From: Scedosporium boydii
Lineage: Eukaryota; Ascomycota; Sordariomycetes; Microascales; Microascaceae
Direction: 5' to 3'
Assembly (NCBI GenBank): GCA_002221725.1
Contig: NJFT01000004.1
Coordinates: 372,001-436,000 of the forward strand
Length of the DNA: 64,000 bases
Below the pieces are notes generated by a model. It searched no databases. It saw only the letters and a program-made list of their open reading frames with translations, and was not told the DNA's origin. Numbering within the stretch: the stretch's first letter is position 1; each line of letters begins with the position of its first letter. Shown piece after piece: positions 24,487 to 35,239 of this stretch. The translations under genes were made by a program, and so were the position numbers.

Positions 24487-24572
24487 GGAGGCGGTACTTC
24501 CCTTGGCGGTCGATATGTTGTTTGTTAGTATACTACTAGATAGGGTTACTTACTAAATAGGAGTAGTCAACA

Positions 24573-25006
24573 TGTTACAATCCTAATGCTTCAGGTTTCG
24601 GCTGATTAATAGAATAGGAAGGTGCTAGGGTAGCAGGGGCCTGTTTTAGAGATAAGTGAGGTAATTAAATAGTATTTACAATGATAGGTGCTGAGAGTGC
24701 GTATATAAGTGTAGGGTGTAGGTGTTACTTATATTAACTACTAAAGAGTCTAGAAGATACTAGACTAGTAGGAGACATCATAGCTTTATATAGACACTTC
24801 TTCTATCCATCTTTAGTATGCAGTCGCTTCCTGAGTGCCTGCCCGTTCGTTTCTTCAGTGATCGCTCGGTTGCATTTCCTTCATGCGGTCGGTCGCTCCT
24901 AGTGCGTCCGCCTAGTCGCACTACCAAGAAGCGACTACGTAACCATGTTCTAGTTCTGCCGTTCCTCACCGCCCTGGGCGGCCCAAATCACGGCCGGGTC
25001 GTGACA
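24573..25006 (-). repeat. A1 5' LTR, half unmutated
   Basis: 434 bases; element-strand start TGTCACGACCCGGCCGTGA, end GGATTGTAACA. Carries a TATA box (TATATAAAG on the minus strand, about 24784-24792). Bases 24800-25006 retain many CG, CA and TG sites while the other LTR has lost them, so RIP stopped short of the 5' end. Open frames here on both strands are by-products of the GC-rich sequence. Confidence 0.92.
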
Positions 25007-25011
25007 CTCTA

Positions 25012-25395
25012 TAACTACTAAAGAGTACTATAGAGTAGGTTATAGAAAAGTTTAATAAGAACTCTAAATGTACTATAACTAGACTAAAAGCATTATTAGT
25101 TCTAAAGAAAAAAGCAATAAAAGCGACTAGCTTAGCTAAGAGCTGAGGGCAGGGTAATCGTGCAACTAGAAAATAGGCCTTAGATAGCTAAAGGAGTAGT
25201 AAAGCTTTTAGGGAATAAAGAAGGAAGCTTAGAAGCAATTTAAGATCGTTTTTTAAGTTGAAGTCTTACTAGCAATTCTGTAATTAAAATCTATTACCTC
25301 TGTAACTAGACTCGGAATACCCTTTAACTTGTAACTATATAGAGAAGCCTATCTTTAATTAAGTTCCTTAGTTGCCCCCAGGTAATACTATTATA
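25012..25395 (+). repeat. E 3' LTR, right part
   Basis: Continues the LTR begun at 17493; together they make 436 bases once CTCTA is counted once. Less RIP-mutated than the element body (GAAGTCTTACTAGCAATTCTG, CCCCCAGG at 25376-25383). Confidence 0.85.
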
Positions 25396-26291
25396 AAAGG
25401 TTAGGAGATATTATATTAGACTTAATTAACTTCTAAATATAAGTTAACTAATTATAATATACCTTTTATAATAAAGACTTAAAAATTAAATTTTAGTAGT
25501 AAATTAATAATTTAGAAAAATAAATTAACTTTATAGAGGAAGTAAGACTTAAGATAAAAAGTAAGTTAGTTAAACTTAAGATAACTATAAAAGGTTTTAT
25601 AGAGGACCTTTAATATTAAGTTTACTTCCTTAAAACCTAGTAAGAACTTACTACTAAGATAGTAGAAATAAAGTAAAGAAATTTTTCTAAGCTCTAGAAA
25701 CTATAAAGAGAAATTAAAAAGATTACTAATAGTCTATAGTAGTAGATCTTAGAAGTTAATAACTAAAGAATAGAACTAATAAAGTAGTAGCTTACTTATA
25801 AATAAAAAATATTTAAATATAAGTAAACTATTAAATAACTATAAGATACTATTTTAAAACTTTAAAAATAATTTAAAATAAAGTAATAGCTAGTTACTAA
25901 AGAAATTACTTAAAAAATAAAACTAGGATATAAAGAAAAACTATAAGAAATAAATATTATACAAGAATAATAGATCTATTACCTAAAAGTATTAGTTACC
26001 TTAGCTAGCTAAGAGTTTATAGCCCTAGTAGATAGTAGAATATAAGAAAATTTTATTTTACTTATAATTATTAATAAATTAAAATTACTATAAATAAAGA
26101 AATATTAGCTATATACTTTAAATATATATAATAAAATACTAGTAGACTATAAAGGTAGAGTAGCTAATATAAAGACTATATATCTTTATATTACTATTAT
26201 TAAATAAACTAATTCTATTTCCTTTAATATTATTAAGATTATTAAATACTTTATTATATTAAAAATACTATAGTTATAAATAAAAAACTTA
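25396..26291 (+). pseudogene. D-element protease region remnant
   Basis: Resumes the D frame after E. From about 25950 it matches 41825-42160 of A3 (TAAATATTATA...GATCTATTACCTAAAAGTATTAGTTA), the protease region of related gypsy elements. Interrupted at 26292 by C repeats. Confidence 0.6.
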
Positions 26292-26920
26292 TTTTTAAAA
26301 TTATAAAGGAAAATAAAAAAATAATAGTTTTTTACTATTAAGAATTTTTTAAGGAAAGAAAGAAGTAAAAAAAAGGGTAAAATAAAAATATAAAGAAGTA
26401 ATTATATTAAAATAGTGTCTATATAAGCTTTACTTTTCTATTTCTAAAGCTAGAAGGAAAGGGGGAGGAAATAGGTCTATATATAGACGATTTCTTCCTA
26501 TAGAAAGATCAAAAAGTAACTTTGTTACTTCTTAGATGCCCTAGAACTCAAACACGTTATCGAATATATTATTTAAGTACCTATATTATCGAATACGTTA
26601 TATTTTTATTTTTATTTTTTAGTTCTTAGAAAGTTATTTTTAGATTTCTTATTCTAGTTCTTCTAGAAGCTACGTTTCTATTTTAATTCTTTTAAAAGCT
26701 AAGTTTTTATTCTAGTTCTTCTAGAGGCTAGGTTTCTATTCTAGTTCTTCTAGAGGTTTCTATTTTAGTTCTTCTAGTTTTTTTAGAGGCTAGGTTTCTA
26801 TTCTAGTTATTCTAAGCCTTTATTTTAGTTTTTTTAAAAATTAGTTTTTAAAATAACTTTTTTTAATTTTATATCTTTTAATTTTATAATATTTTTTTAT
26901 AATATTATTTTACTTAAAAT
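26292..26920 (-). repeat. C-family repeat, reverse copy 1 of a head-to-tail pair
   Basis: Reverse orientation, lacking the last few bases because the second copy starts at 26921. Core near 26540-26575 reads AACTCAAACACGTTATCGAA. Tandem TTCTAGTTCTTCTAGAGGC-type units lie at 26650-26830. Confidence 0.8.
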
Positions 26921-27515
26921 TCTTAAGGTTATAAAAGAAAATGAAAGAAGTATAGTTTTTTACTATTAAGAATTTCTTAAGAAAAGAAAAAAGTAAAAGA
27001 AAGGGAAAATAAAGGTATAAAGAAGTAATTATATTAGAATAGTGTCTATATTGTCCCTTTTTCTTCTATTTCTAAAGCTGGAAGGAAAGAGGGAGGAAAC
27101 AGGTCTATATATAAACGATTTCTTCTCATAGAAAGATTGAAAAATAACTTCGTTACTTCTCAGATACCTTAAAACTCGAACACGTCATCGAACATATCAT
27201 TCGAGTACTTATGTTATCGAATATGTTATATTTTTATTTTTATCTCTTAGTTCTCGGAAAGTTATTTTTAGGTTTCTTGTTTTAGTTCTTTTAGAAGCTA
27301 TATTTTTATTTTAGTTCTTTTTAGAAGCCAAGTTTTTATTCTAGTTCTTCTAGTTCCTCTAGAGGCTGGGTTATTTCTAGTTCTTCTAGAGGCTAGGTTT
27401 CTATTCTAGTTCTTCTAGGCCTTTATTTTAATTTTTTTAAGAACTAGTTTTTAAAATAACTTCTTTTTATTTTATAATATTTTTTTATAATATTATTTTA
27501 CTTAAATATAGTAAT
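26921..27515 (-). repeat. C-family repeat, reverse copy 2
   Basis: Complete, from TCTTAAGGTTATAAAAG to CTTAAATATAGTAATA (reverse of the family start). The same direction as the preceding copy, which it appears to have entered near the copy's own end. Confidence 0.85.
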
Positions 27516-27959
27516 ATAAATAAATATATATAATAAATAACTTTTAAAACCTTACTAATAGTAAAAAAATTACTATAGCTTATATTTAAAGAATACTAGA
27601 AATATAGTAAAGTATTTACTAAAGAACTAAGTACTAGACTACTAAAATATAGCTAGTAAGATTATAAAATATTTTTAAAAAAAAGTATATAACTAAGGTT
27701 TATATTTATCTATAATCTTAATAAAGTATAGTTTTAAATACTTAGGAAATATATTAAAGAAATATTAAAGAAAGGATATATTTAATTATTAATATTATTA
27801 GCTAGATATTTTATTTTTTTCTTATATTAAAGAAAAATAATAGATTATAAATATATATAAACTATTAGTAATTAAATAATATTATAATAAAAAACTAATA
27901 TCTACTACCTTTGATTTCTAAATTATAAGATAGGCTCTAAGAAGCTTAGTAGTTTATAA
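27516..27959 (+). pseudogene. D-element RT fragment, truncated
   Basis: Matches 42365-42810 of A3 (TTAAAACCCTACTAATAGTAAAAG-type block, then CTCTAAGAAGCTTAGTAGTTTATAAT). The D 3' LTR follows at once, so the RT palm, RNase H and integrase of D are absent. Confidence 0.65.
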
Positions 27960-28484
27960 TTATTAGAGTTATATAGAGAATAGTAGATAAAAAGTATTTT
28001 TAGTAAAATTTTAGTTAAGTAAAATAGTAGATTTCGTAGTATAGATTTCGCGGTGTAGAATAAAGTATAGAATAGAAAATAGAAATAGTTACTAATTAAT
28101 AGTTACTAAAGTAAATAATAGGAAGAAGTTAAGACAATTACTTATTCTATTAAGTTTTAGTTTTAAGAAAAATTTTCTAGTTTTTTTATACTTTTATTTT
28201 CTTAGTATAAGTTACTTACTTATAACTAAGTATTTTTATTTAGTTTTATTCTTAGTTTCGGGATTATTATATTCCGGTTTATTATTATATTTTAGTTTTA
28301 TTTTCAGTTTTTAGTATCGAATCATCCTGTTCCGGTTTTCAATATCGGAATTATCCTATTCCGGTTTTCGATATTAAAATTATTTTATTCTAGTTTTTTT
28401 AATATTAGTTTTATATATTAGTTTTATATATTAGTTTTATATATTAGTTTTATATATTAGTTTTATATATTTCTTTACTATAGA

Positions 28485-28520
<36 letters not shown>

Positions 28521-28532
28521 GTTTTTATAATA
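27960..28532 (+). repeat. D 3' LTR
   Basis: 573 bases, TATTAGAGTTATATAG...TTTTTATAATA, with fewer 13-base units (about five, 28405-28465) than the 5' LTR and a longer TA run (28485-28515). Followed by GAACC, the right copy of the target duplication. Confidence 0.85.
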
Positions 28533-28537
28533 GAACC

Positions 28538-29029
28538 TTTAATAGAAGTTAAAAAATCTAAGAAATCTTCTAACTTCTATAATATTCGTTAATATAAGCT
28601 AGTCTAAGATAGCTTTAACTTTTAATTTCTATATTTAAATCTTATTTAGTTAAATAATATAGCTAAGAAAATCTACTTTTTACTTATAGAATTTATACTT
28701 AATAATTTTAATTTGTAGGTTTACTTTTTCTAACTTCTAAAAGACTTTATATATATATTTCCTATATTCTTCTAGTATCTTAAAGTAAATAAAGATATTA
28801 TTAAAGTATACTATTATAAACTAGTTTAAATATTTATATAGTATATAGTTAATTATTATTTAAAAACTAGCTAAAGTATTAGTTAATCTAAAAAGTATAA
28901 CTAAGTACTTAAAGTAACTATAATAGGTTTAAAAAGCTATCTTCTACTTATTACCTTCTTTAATATAGATTAGATTATATATTTCTTTTAGATCTAGTAT
29001 TATAAACTACTAAGCTCCTTAGAGCCTAT
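28538..29029 (-). pseudogene. B3 RT segment between the D and B4 insertions
   Basis: Continues B3 after D. The RT motif reads YFNN at 28796-28807 (both Asp lost). It ends with CCTAT (29025-29029), duplicated at 50724-50728, where B4 inserted. The uninterrupted paralog is at 32260-33360 (apart from a C repeat). Confidence 0.8.
29025..29029. repeat. Target-site duplication CCTAT (left of B4)
   Basis: Repeated at 50724-50728. B4's own RT sequence (CCTTAGAGCTTATCTTATAA, 33350-33369) shows the site without an insertion. Confidence 0.88.
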
Positions 29030-29479
29030 TATTATATTCCTAATACTAGGGAACCATTTAATTAATAGATATCAGGTAGGTATAGTAAGTATTAGGGTTA
29101 TAGGAGCCTATTAGTAGTAAATAAGGTAATTAAGTAGTATTTATAATAATATAGTAGAAGTATATATATAAGTATAAGTTATAGTTATACTTATATTAAC
29201 TACTAGAGAGTTTTAAAAGATAAACTAGATATATAGTAAAACCTATAGTTTATATAGCTATTTCTTTTCTAAGCTCTCTAAGATAATTAGAGTCGTCTAT
29301 TTAGTAATTAGAAGTAATTATTAGATAATTGTAGTAACTGTAGCTGTAATCGCTATTAATTATTAATCTTCTCCTCTAATTATTTTGCTAGGTACTGGAC
29401 ACATGTCGCTGGCTGCCTACGCTTTTTATTCTACTACGTGTTACCGCTTCTAGGCCTATATAAAGGTTAGCTTATAATA
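29030..29479 (-). repeat. B4 3' LTR
   Basis: 450 bases, TATTATATTCCTAATAC...GCTTATAATA. Contains TATATAAAGG near its right end and a partly unmutated stretch (29385-29450). Followed by the reversed purine tract ATTTTCTCTCCTTTAG at 29482-29497. Confidence 0.88.
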
Positions 29480-29875
29480 TAATATTTTCTCTCCTTTAGT
29501 CTTTATCTTTAAAGACTTATAAATAGACTAACCTACTTATTAGTTCTAACTCTATATATTCTAGTTCTTCTTTTTCTAGTTCTCTAGTATTTTTTAACTA
29601 TATTAGGCTTTAATAAGAACTTATCTTCTTCTTATTTCTATACTTTATAACTTACTATAATAATTAATAAAATTAACTTTATTATAATACTTTATTCTTT
29701 TTATAACTAGTAGTTCTTTATTTATAAAATAGTAGAAGGTATATCTTACTATAGTAAATATATTTATTTTAAATATTTTTATAATATTATAAGTACTCTT
29801 ATAGGTATTAGTAAGTCTAGTATTATTTTAGTTAATATACCTTAACTAATATTCCTAGTATCCTATTTTATCTTA

Positions 29876-30195
29876 GAGAAATATTACTTTAAGTAAGAGA
29901 AGGAGGAGGTTAAATAGGCCTTAGTTAAATTTCAATAGAGGGCCTCTGAAGCCCTTGCTTAGTTATTATATATTTGAAAGTAAAAGAAGGTATTGTTTAG
30001 GAAAGGGGTAGAGATAGTAAAATAAGGTCTTTGTTTTTTAGATGAGCTAGAAGAGGTAAAGTACTAAGAATTAGAGGTAGTTATTGCTATATAGTCTTTT
30101 AGTACTATAGATATAATTAATTAGAGTTTTATACTAGATCTATAATTAATAGATCCTAAGGTATTTCTAGGTTCTTTTAGTAGAACTTAGTAAGA
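29876..30195 (+). pseudogene. Opposite-strand ORF in B4 (coiled-coil C-terminal part)
   Basis: The plus frame reads EKEEVK, ALVKFQ, RASEALA, then KKVLFRKGVEIVK, then GLCFLDELEEVKY and SFSTIDIIN, with TAA/TAG (one TGA) at presumed Gln/Trp/Arg codons. Same location and character as the ORF in A1, although B and A elements differ clearly in LTR sequence. Several Glu and Ala codons keep CA/TG (for example ATTTCAATAGAGGGCCTCTGAAG, about 29929-29951). The upstream Cys-cluster part is too degraded to read. Confidence 0.55.
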
Positions 30196-30204
30196 AATTA
30201 CTAG

Positions 30205-32589
30205 CTCTCTATTAAATATTTAATAGGTTCTTAGGTATTTTTACTTTTATTATAGTTTTTCTACTTAATTAAATACTTTATAATTTTTTTATAGTATTAA
30301 AAGTTAAAGATTTTTTCTACTTTAAAGATTTTCTCTTCTTAAACTTTAATTTATATTATTTTCCTAAGTAATATATTTTTATATACTAGCTTAAGTAAGG
30401 CTATATAGAATACTAGGTAGTTATCTATACTTTCTAGTAGCTTAAGTTTATAGTTAACTTCTAAGACCTTTTATTTAACTAGGAAGGGTCTTAGTTTTTA
30501 ATAATCAAGTTTGTTACTTAGTTATATTATTTTAATCTAGGGGTCTCTTGTTTCTAGCTTCTTTTAAAGTAGTTAAACCTTATTCCCCTTTTTAAGAGTT
30601 AGTCTCTTAATTTATTTTTAATCTGTATAGTATTTTATTTATTATTATATAAGCTAGAGTTTTTTTATAAGTTGTCTATATAGCTTTTTTATTTTATTAG
30701 TAGTAATAATTACTTATTCTACTTATGTTTTTATTCCTACTAGCTTAAATCTAGTCTAAGATTTAATACTATAGTTTATATAGAATAGTAATAGCTTTAT
30801 AGTTTTAGATATATTAGTATTATAAGCTTTTTATATTAAGAGTAGTAAGGATACTTAGTTATTTTATTCTTAGTTAATATAGTACTATAAGTATATCTTA
30901 AGTATCTAGTTTATCTACTTAACTTGTTTTTATATTTCTAGGTAGTAAGCTATAGAGAGCTTATAGTTAATTTCTATTTTATCTAATAAGCTCTACTAGA
31001 AGTATAAGATAAATACTATACCTCTATCTAAGTTAATTTCTTCTAGTAGATTATAGTTAGCTACTATAGTTTATAGAAATAGTTCTATAAACTATAGTAC
31101 TTTTATAGTTTTATTATAGGGTATAAAATAAATATACTTTATTAGTTTATTAACTACTACTATAATACTATTATATTTTATTTTAGTAGCTAAGTTTTTA
31201 AATTTAGGTAGTTTAACAATAAAGTTAATAGTGATCTTTTACTATAGTACTTCTAGTATTAGTATAGATTATAGTTTTTTATATAGCTTATACTATAATA
31301 TTTTATTTTATATATAGTGCTTATATATCTTAATTAAGTATTTAAGGTCCTTAAGGCTATAGTCTATCTAATAGTTTCTTCTAAAGATCTTAAGTATTCT
31401 TCTAAAGTTTAAATAACTATATAATAGTAACTTATATATTTCTTAGAAGATGTAATTAGTAAGGTTGCTAGTAATTATTAGTCTTCTATTTCTATACTAT
31501 AAGCTATTTCATTTTCTTATATCTAGGTAGTTTAAGAGGTCTTTATAATATAAGGTCCTATAGCTTTTTTATTATTTTCTTATTTCTTTAAGTAGTTTCT
31601 AGTTCTACTTAACTTAATAGCTTACTATTACCTATTATAAATTACCTTTATTATCTTAATATAATATAGTCTATACTTCCTTAGGTATCTTTTAAAAGTA
31701 GTTAAAGTATTAGCTAAAAGTATTTACCCTTCTATTTTCCTTTTCTTTAATATATATAATTTAGAAGTTATATTCTAATAGTTTTTCTACTTATTAGACT
31801 TATTATTAGTTTAGTTCCTTAGTTATTATAAATTCTATAAAGTTCTTATAATCTAAGTAGACTATAATAAGGTATTTAGTATTAACTAGATAATATCTCT
31901 ATTCTTTAAATGCTTTAATAATAGCTATAAGTTCTTTATTAGGTATAATATATTATAGTATTAAACTATTAAGCTTTTTAAATATAAAAGCTATAGGTTA
32001 GACTTTATTATTTTTATCTTATTATCTAAGCTAGGCTCTGATACTATAATCTAAGGTATCTATTTTAACTTTAAATAGTTTTATAGAGTTAGCTTTAATA
32101 AGTACTAGTTACTTACTTACTACCTACTTAGCTTCCTAAAATACTTCTTATTTCTTTAGCTCCTATTTAAAAAGAATATCTTTCTTTATAAGGTTAGTAA
32201 ATACTTTTACCTTTTTACTATAATCTCTTAGGAACCTATAGTAGAAATTGAAAAACCTAAGGAATCTTCTAACTTCTATAATATTAGTTAGTACTAGCTA
32301 GTCTAGGATAGCCTTAACCTTTAATTTCTATATCTAGATTTTACCTAGTTAGATAATATAGCTAAGAAAATCTACTTCTTACTTATAGAATTTATATTTA
32401 GTAATCTTAACTAGTAAGTTAGCTTCTTCTAACTTTTAGAGGACCTTATATATATATTCTTTATATTTCTCTAGTATTTTCAAGTAAATAAGAATATTAT
32501 TAAGGTATATAATAATAAACTAGTCTAGATATTTATATAGTATATAGTTAATTATTATTTAGAAACTTACTAAAGTATTAGTTAATCTA
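30205..32589 (-). pseudogene. B4 chromodomain, integrase, RNase H and RT palm
   Basis: Aligns with A1 18683-20960 throughout. The chromodomain end (EPIKYL equivalent) is near 30205, RNase H near 31865-32060, and the RT motif YLNN at 32496-32507. Interrupted at 32590 by a C repeat. This stretch serves as the unfilled paralog that proves the D insertion in B3. Confidence 0.75.
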
Positions 32590-33220
32590 TATTACTATAT
32601 TTAAGTAAAATAATATTATAAAGAAATATTATAAAATAAAAATAAAAATAAAAAGAAGTTATTCTAAAAACTAATTCTTAAAAGAATTAAAATAAAGACT
32701 TAGAAGAACTAGAATAGAAACCCAGCCTCTGGAAGAACTGGAATAGAAACTTAGCTTCTGGAAGAACTAGAAAAACTAGAATAAAAACCTCTGAAAGAAC
32801 TAGAATAGAAACTTAGCTTCTGAAAGAACTGAAATAGAAACGTGGCTTCTAGAAGAACCGAAACAAGAAACCTAAAAATAACTCTCCGAGAACTAAGAAA
32901 TAAAAACAAAAACATAACATGTTCGATGACGTGAGTACTCGAACGATGTGTTCGATGACGTGTTCGAGTCCTGGGGCATCTGAGAAGTAACGAAGTCACT
33001 TTTCGATCTTTCTATAGGAAGAAATCGTCTATATATAGACCCGTTTCCTCCCTCTTTCCTTCCAGCTTTAGAAATAGAAGAATAAAGACTATATAAACAC
33101 TATTCTAATATAATTACTTCTTTATACCTTTATTTTCTTTCCTTTTACTTCTTTCTTCTCTTAAGAAATTCTTAATAGTAAAAAACTATTTTTCTTTTAT
33201 TTCTCTTTATAACCTTAAGA
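32590..33220 (+). repeat. C-family repeat with ATCTA target duplication, best-preserved copy
   Basis: 631 bases flanked by ATCTA (32585-32589 and 33221-33225); the empty site is readable at 28885-28905. It has about six units of a 29-base repeat (GAACTAGAATAGAAACTTAG-type, 32700-32870) and a CG-rich core (32920-33060) with two copies of GTTCGATGACGTG and a TATATATAGACCCG promoter-like stretch. An 82-codon minus frame here is only a by-product of the tandem repeat. Confidence 0.88.
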
Positions 33221-33807
33221 ATCTAAAAGATATAACTAAGTACTTAAAGTAGCTATAATAGGTTTAAAAGGCTATCTTTTACTTATTACCTTTCTTAATA
33301 TAGATTAAGTTATATACCTCTTTTAAATCTAGTATTATAAACTACTAAGCTCCTTAGAGCTTATCTTATAACTTAGAGATTAGGAGTAGTAGGTATTAGT
33401 TTTTCATTATAATATTATTAAGTTATTAATAGTCTATATATATTTATAATCTTCTATTCTTTTTTAATATAAAAAAAATAAGGTATCTAGTTAGTAATAT
33501 TAATAGTTAAATATATCTTTTTTTTAATATTTCTTTAATATATTCTTTAAGTACCTAGAACTATACTTTATTAAAGTTATAAATAAATATAAACCTTAAT
33601 TATATACTTTCTTTTAAGAGTATCTTATAGTCTTATTAGCTATATTTTAGTAGTCTAGTTTCTAATTCTTTAGTAAATACTTTACTATATTTCTAGTATT
33701 CTTTAAATATAAGCTATAGTATTTCTTCTATTAATAGTAAGGTTTTAAAAGCTATTATAGCTCTAGTTATATATATTTATTTATACTTTTTTCCCTTTAG
33801 TAAGTAA
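33221..33807 (-). pseudogene. B4 RT N-terminal part, cut off at 33807
   Basis: Continues RT after the C repeat and matches A1 21040-21600 and B3 50724-51170. The match stops at AGTAAGTAA (33799-33807), where relatives continue TTTAAATC. This is the left border of the foreign segment. Confidence 0.75.
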
Positions 33808-34180
33808 ACGGGGACACGCTGCTCGTGCCGCAGGATCCTGCGGCGCCCGCCCATTGGTCAAATTCGCCTCACCGCCTTCGCCCCACCCCTACCAAATTGC
33901 CCATAGCTCGCGACTGTCTACCACTGCTGGTATATAAATCCATCGTTCCTCGACGTACCACCTCCTGTACTCTCTACCTCTTTTCTTTCCTTCGGACCCA
34001 TTCTCGAGTCTCACTTTCTCCTCGAAGCAGGCGCCCTTCGCGAGGCCCCTTTACTCCTTCGTCTTGGCCTTCCCCTCTCTCATCCCGCGTCGTCTCACCA
34101 TCCTTGCTCCCCCTGCGTCTGTCGCCTAGTGCTTTCCTCCTCTTCTCTCCCCGCCCCCGGGCGAAGTCGTCAATTCCACG
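33808..34180 (+). promoter_or_regulatory. Promoter and 5' UTR of a fungal gene
   Basis: CCAAT on the minus strand (ATTGG at 33853-33857), a TATATAA box at 33931-33937, then a CT-rich leader (33950-34150), a common mark of well-expressed filamentous-fungal genes. GC-rich with many CG sites, so untouched by RIP. A 120-codon frame across this leader (33825-34187) has no start context or family features, and I treat it as chance. Confidence 0.65.
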
Positions 34181-34560
34181 ATGGTAAGTTTGTATCGTCC
34201 TGAGCCTGTTTTCCTTGCAATTCTCTCAACTTCTCTTACCTAGCTCCTACACTTGCTTGGTTCGTTCCGAATGCCTCACACTTGGCTGTCGAACGCGATT
34301 ATGCTCTGAGAACAGTCTAGACTGTCCAGGGGCTCTCTCCCCTCACACTTTCACTAACCCCCCTGCTCGCACTAATGTGTAGACATCCCGCATCGTGTCA
34401 TGCAATCTCGCGAAGCACCTAATCGGAGACGACGACGGAATTGCAGGCAGAACTGCTGACGTGGCCCTTTACCCTGAGAAAATGTTCCTCGACGTGCGTT
34501 CTAAGGCATTGACCCTTTTTCTACTTCCATCAGACTGATTTCCAGCATCCCCATACATAA
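34181..34560 (+). CDS. Gene head, unidentified (ATG directly followed by an intron)
   Basis: ATG 34181-34183 followed at once by a GTAAGT donor; intron 34184-34382 (GTAAGT...TGTGTAG). Exon 2 (34383-34493) encodes TSRIVSCNLAKHLIG and then VALYPEKMFLD. A second intron probably starts at GTGCGT (34494), with acceptor choices at 34533 or 34545; both reach TAA at 34558, giving only about 42-46 residues. Either a very small protein or, more likely, the 5' end of a longer gene whose remainder was lost at or after this point. No domain recognised. The splice sites are good and CG content is high, so it looks recent or protected. Confidence 0.4.
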
Positions 34561-35239
34561 TTCTCGTTAAAGGGGCTTGTATTTGCAATGTAGTAGGGAA
34601 ATAGCGGATCCTGTAGCATAAATGAAAGATGCTATATTATAGATATGCAAATCAAGCTTCTAACTAACATTGTCGCCTTTCCTGTTAATACTAAGTATAT
34701 ACTTTCTTTTTATCTACCTATCTTTATCAGTATAAGAAGATATTCCCCTTAATAGGGACACCTATCAAAGAATTTGCACTAGATTACAAAGGCGACCAGG
34801 ATACAGACATATAGACTAGTAGGCAAAAGGAGAAGGGAGGGTATAAAATAGATAAAGAAAGTAGGGTTGAGGATATAGTATAGAAATAGTATTATATTAG
34901 TATTATACTTAACCTTGCTAGAAACAGGGATTTCAAGTATTATATAACCTTTAAGGGAAAGTTTAGACTATATATAGATTTACAGGTATTAGCTTATTAG
35001 AGGAGATAAGCCAATACCAGTACAAACAGGTATAGCAGCGTCTCTATCTTATCAGCAATTGTTAGTAGAAATTTTAATATATAAGGTTCTAAGTTCAGAG
35101 GCTTCCTATACTTTCTTTCCTACCTTTCTCTTAAATAACTACTCCTATTCTTACTTCTCTACCCTAGCTCTTATCTATATAAGTATTTGAAGTTATAATA
35201 GCTATAGTAGTTACTACTAAAGTATATATACTTATTCCT
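34561..35239. other. Intergenic, partly RIP-mutated
   Basis: No gene can be supported. CA and TG sites become sparse again after about 34620, but some remain (for example 34780-34815), so mutation is partial. It may contain the missing 5' part of the pseudogene that follows. Confidence 0.45.

Larger units (their letters stand above)
17545..25006 (-). mobile_element. A1: full-length A-family chromodomain gypsy element
   Basis: 7462 bases with two 434-base LTRs and a perfect CTCTA duplication, inserted in the 3' LTR of E. The polypurine tract (reverse of CAATTTCCCCTCTCCC, about 17979-17994) lies beside the low-coordinate LTR, so the element is transcribed leftwards. Domain order from 24573 downward: gag with an N-terminal coiled coil, zinc knuckle, a long charged segment, protease, RT, RNase H, integrase, chromodomain; then an opposite-strand ORF. 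RIP is heavy in the body, light in the first 700 bases. Confidence 0.92.
8685..25395 (+). mobile_element. E-family chromodomain gypsy, complete insertion with nested elements
   Basis: 5' LTR 8685-9120 and split 3' LTR (17493-17544 plus 25012-25395) are both 436 bases once the inserted A1 element and its duplicated CTCTA are removed. A purine tract (CTAGGGGAGTAA, 17481-17492) precedes the 3' LTR. The flanks share AAAG (8681-8684 and 25396-25399). Own length is about 8.8 kb after removing A1 and the solo LTR. The domain order gag, RT, RNase H, integrase, chromodomain is that of a Ty3/gypsy chromovirus, followed by an unusually long extra open region. Confidence 0.85.
6457..28532 (+). mobile_element. 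D-family LTR retrotransposon, complete insertion with nested elements
   Basis: LTRs at 6457-7118 and 27960-28532 lie in the same orientation, flanked by GAACC on both sides. The element's own DNA is about 4.1 kb: gag-like sequence (7119-8684) and protease/RT-like sequence (25396-26291, 27516-27959). It is interrupted by element E (8685-25395) and two C repeats (26292-27515). No RNase H or integrase is seen before the 3' LTR, and no polypurine tract, so the element is internally deleted. It is fully RIP-mutated and cannot be active. Confidence 0.8.

Noticed and set aside
24778..25021. Overlapping frames of 63 and 67 codons on both strands
   Set aside because: They lie in the unmutated part of the A1 5' LTR; open only because the sequence is GC-rich.
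32751..32999. 82-codon minus frame with Phe/Leu/Ser/Arg runs
   Set aside because: Translation of the 29-base tandem units of a C repeat.
33825..34187. 120-codon plus-strand frame rich in Ser, Pro and Arg
   Set aside because: It covers a CCAAT box, TATA box and CT-rich leader; composition reflects the CT-rich 5' UTR, and the more convincing start with an intron lies at 34181.
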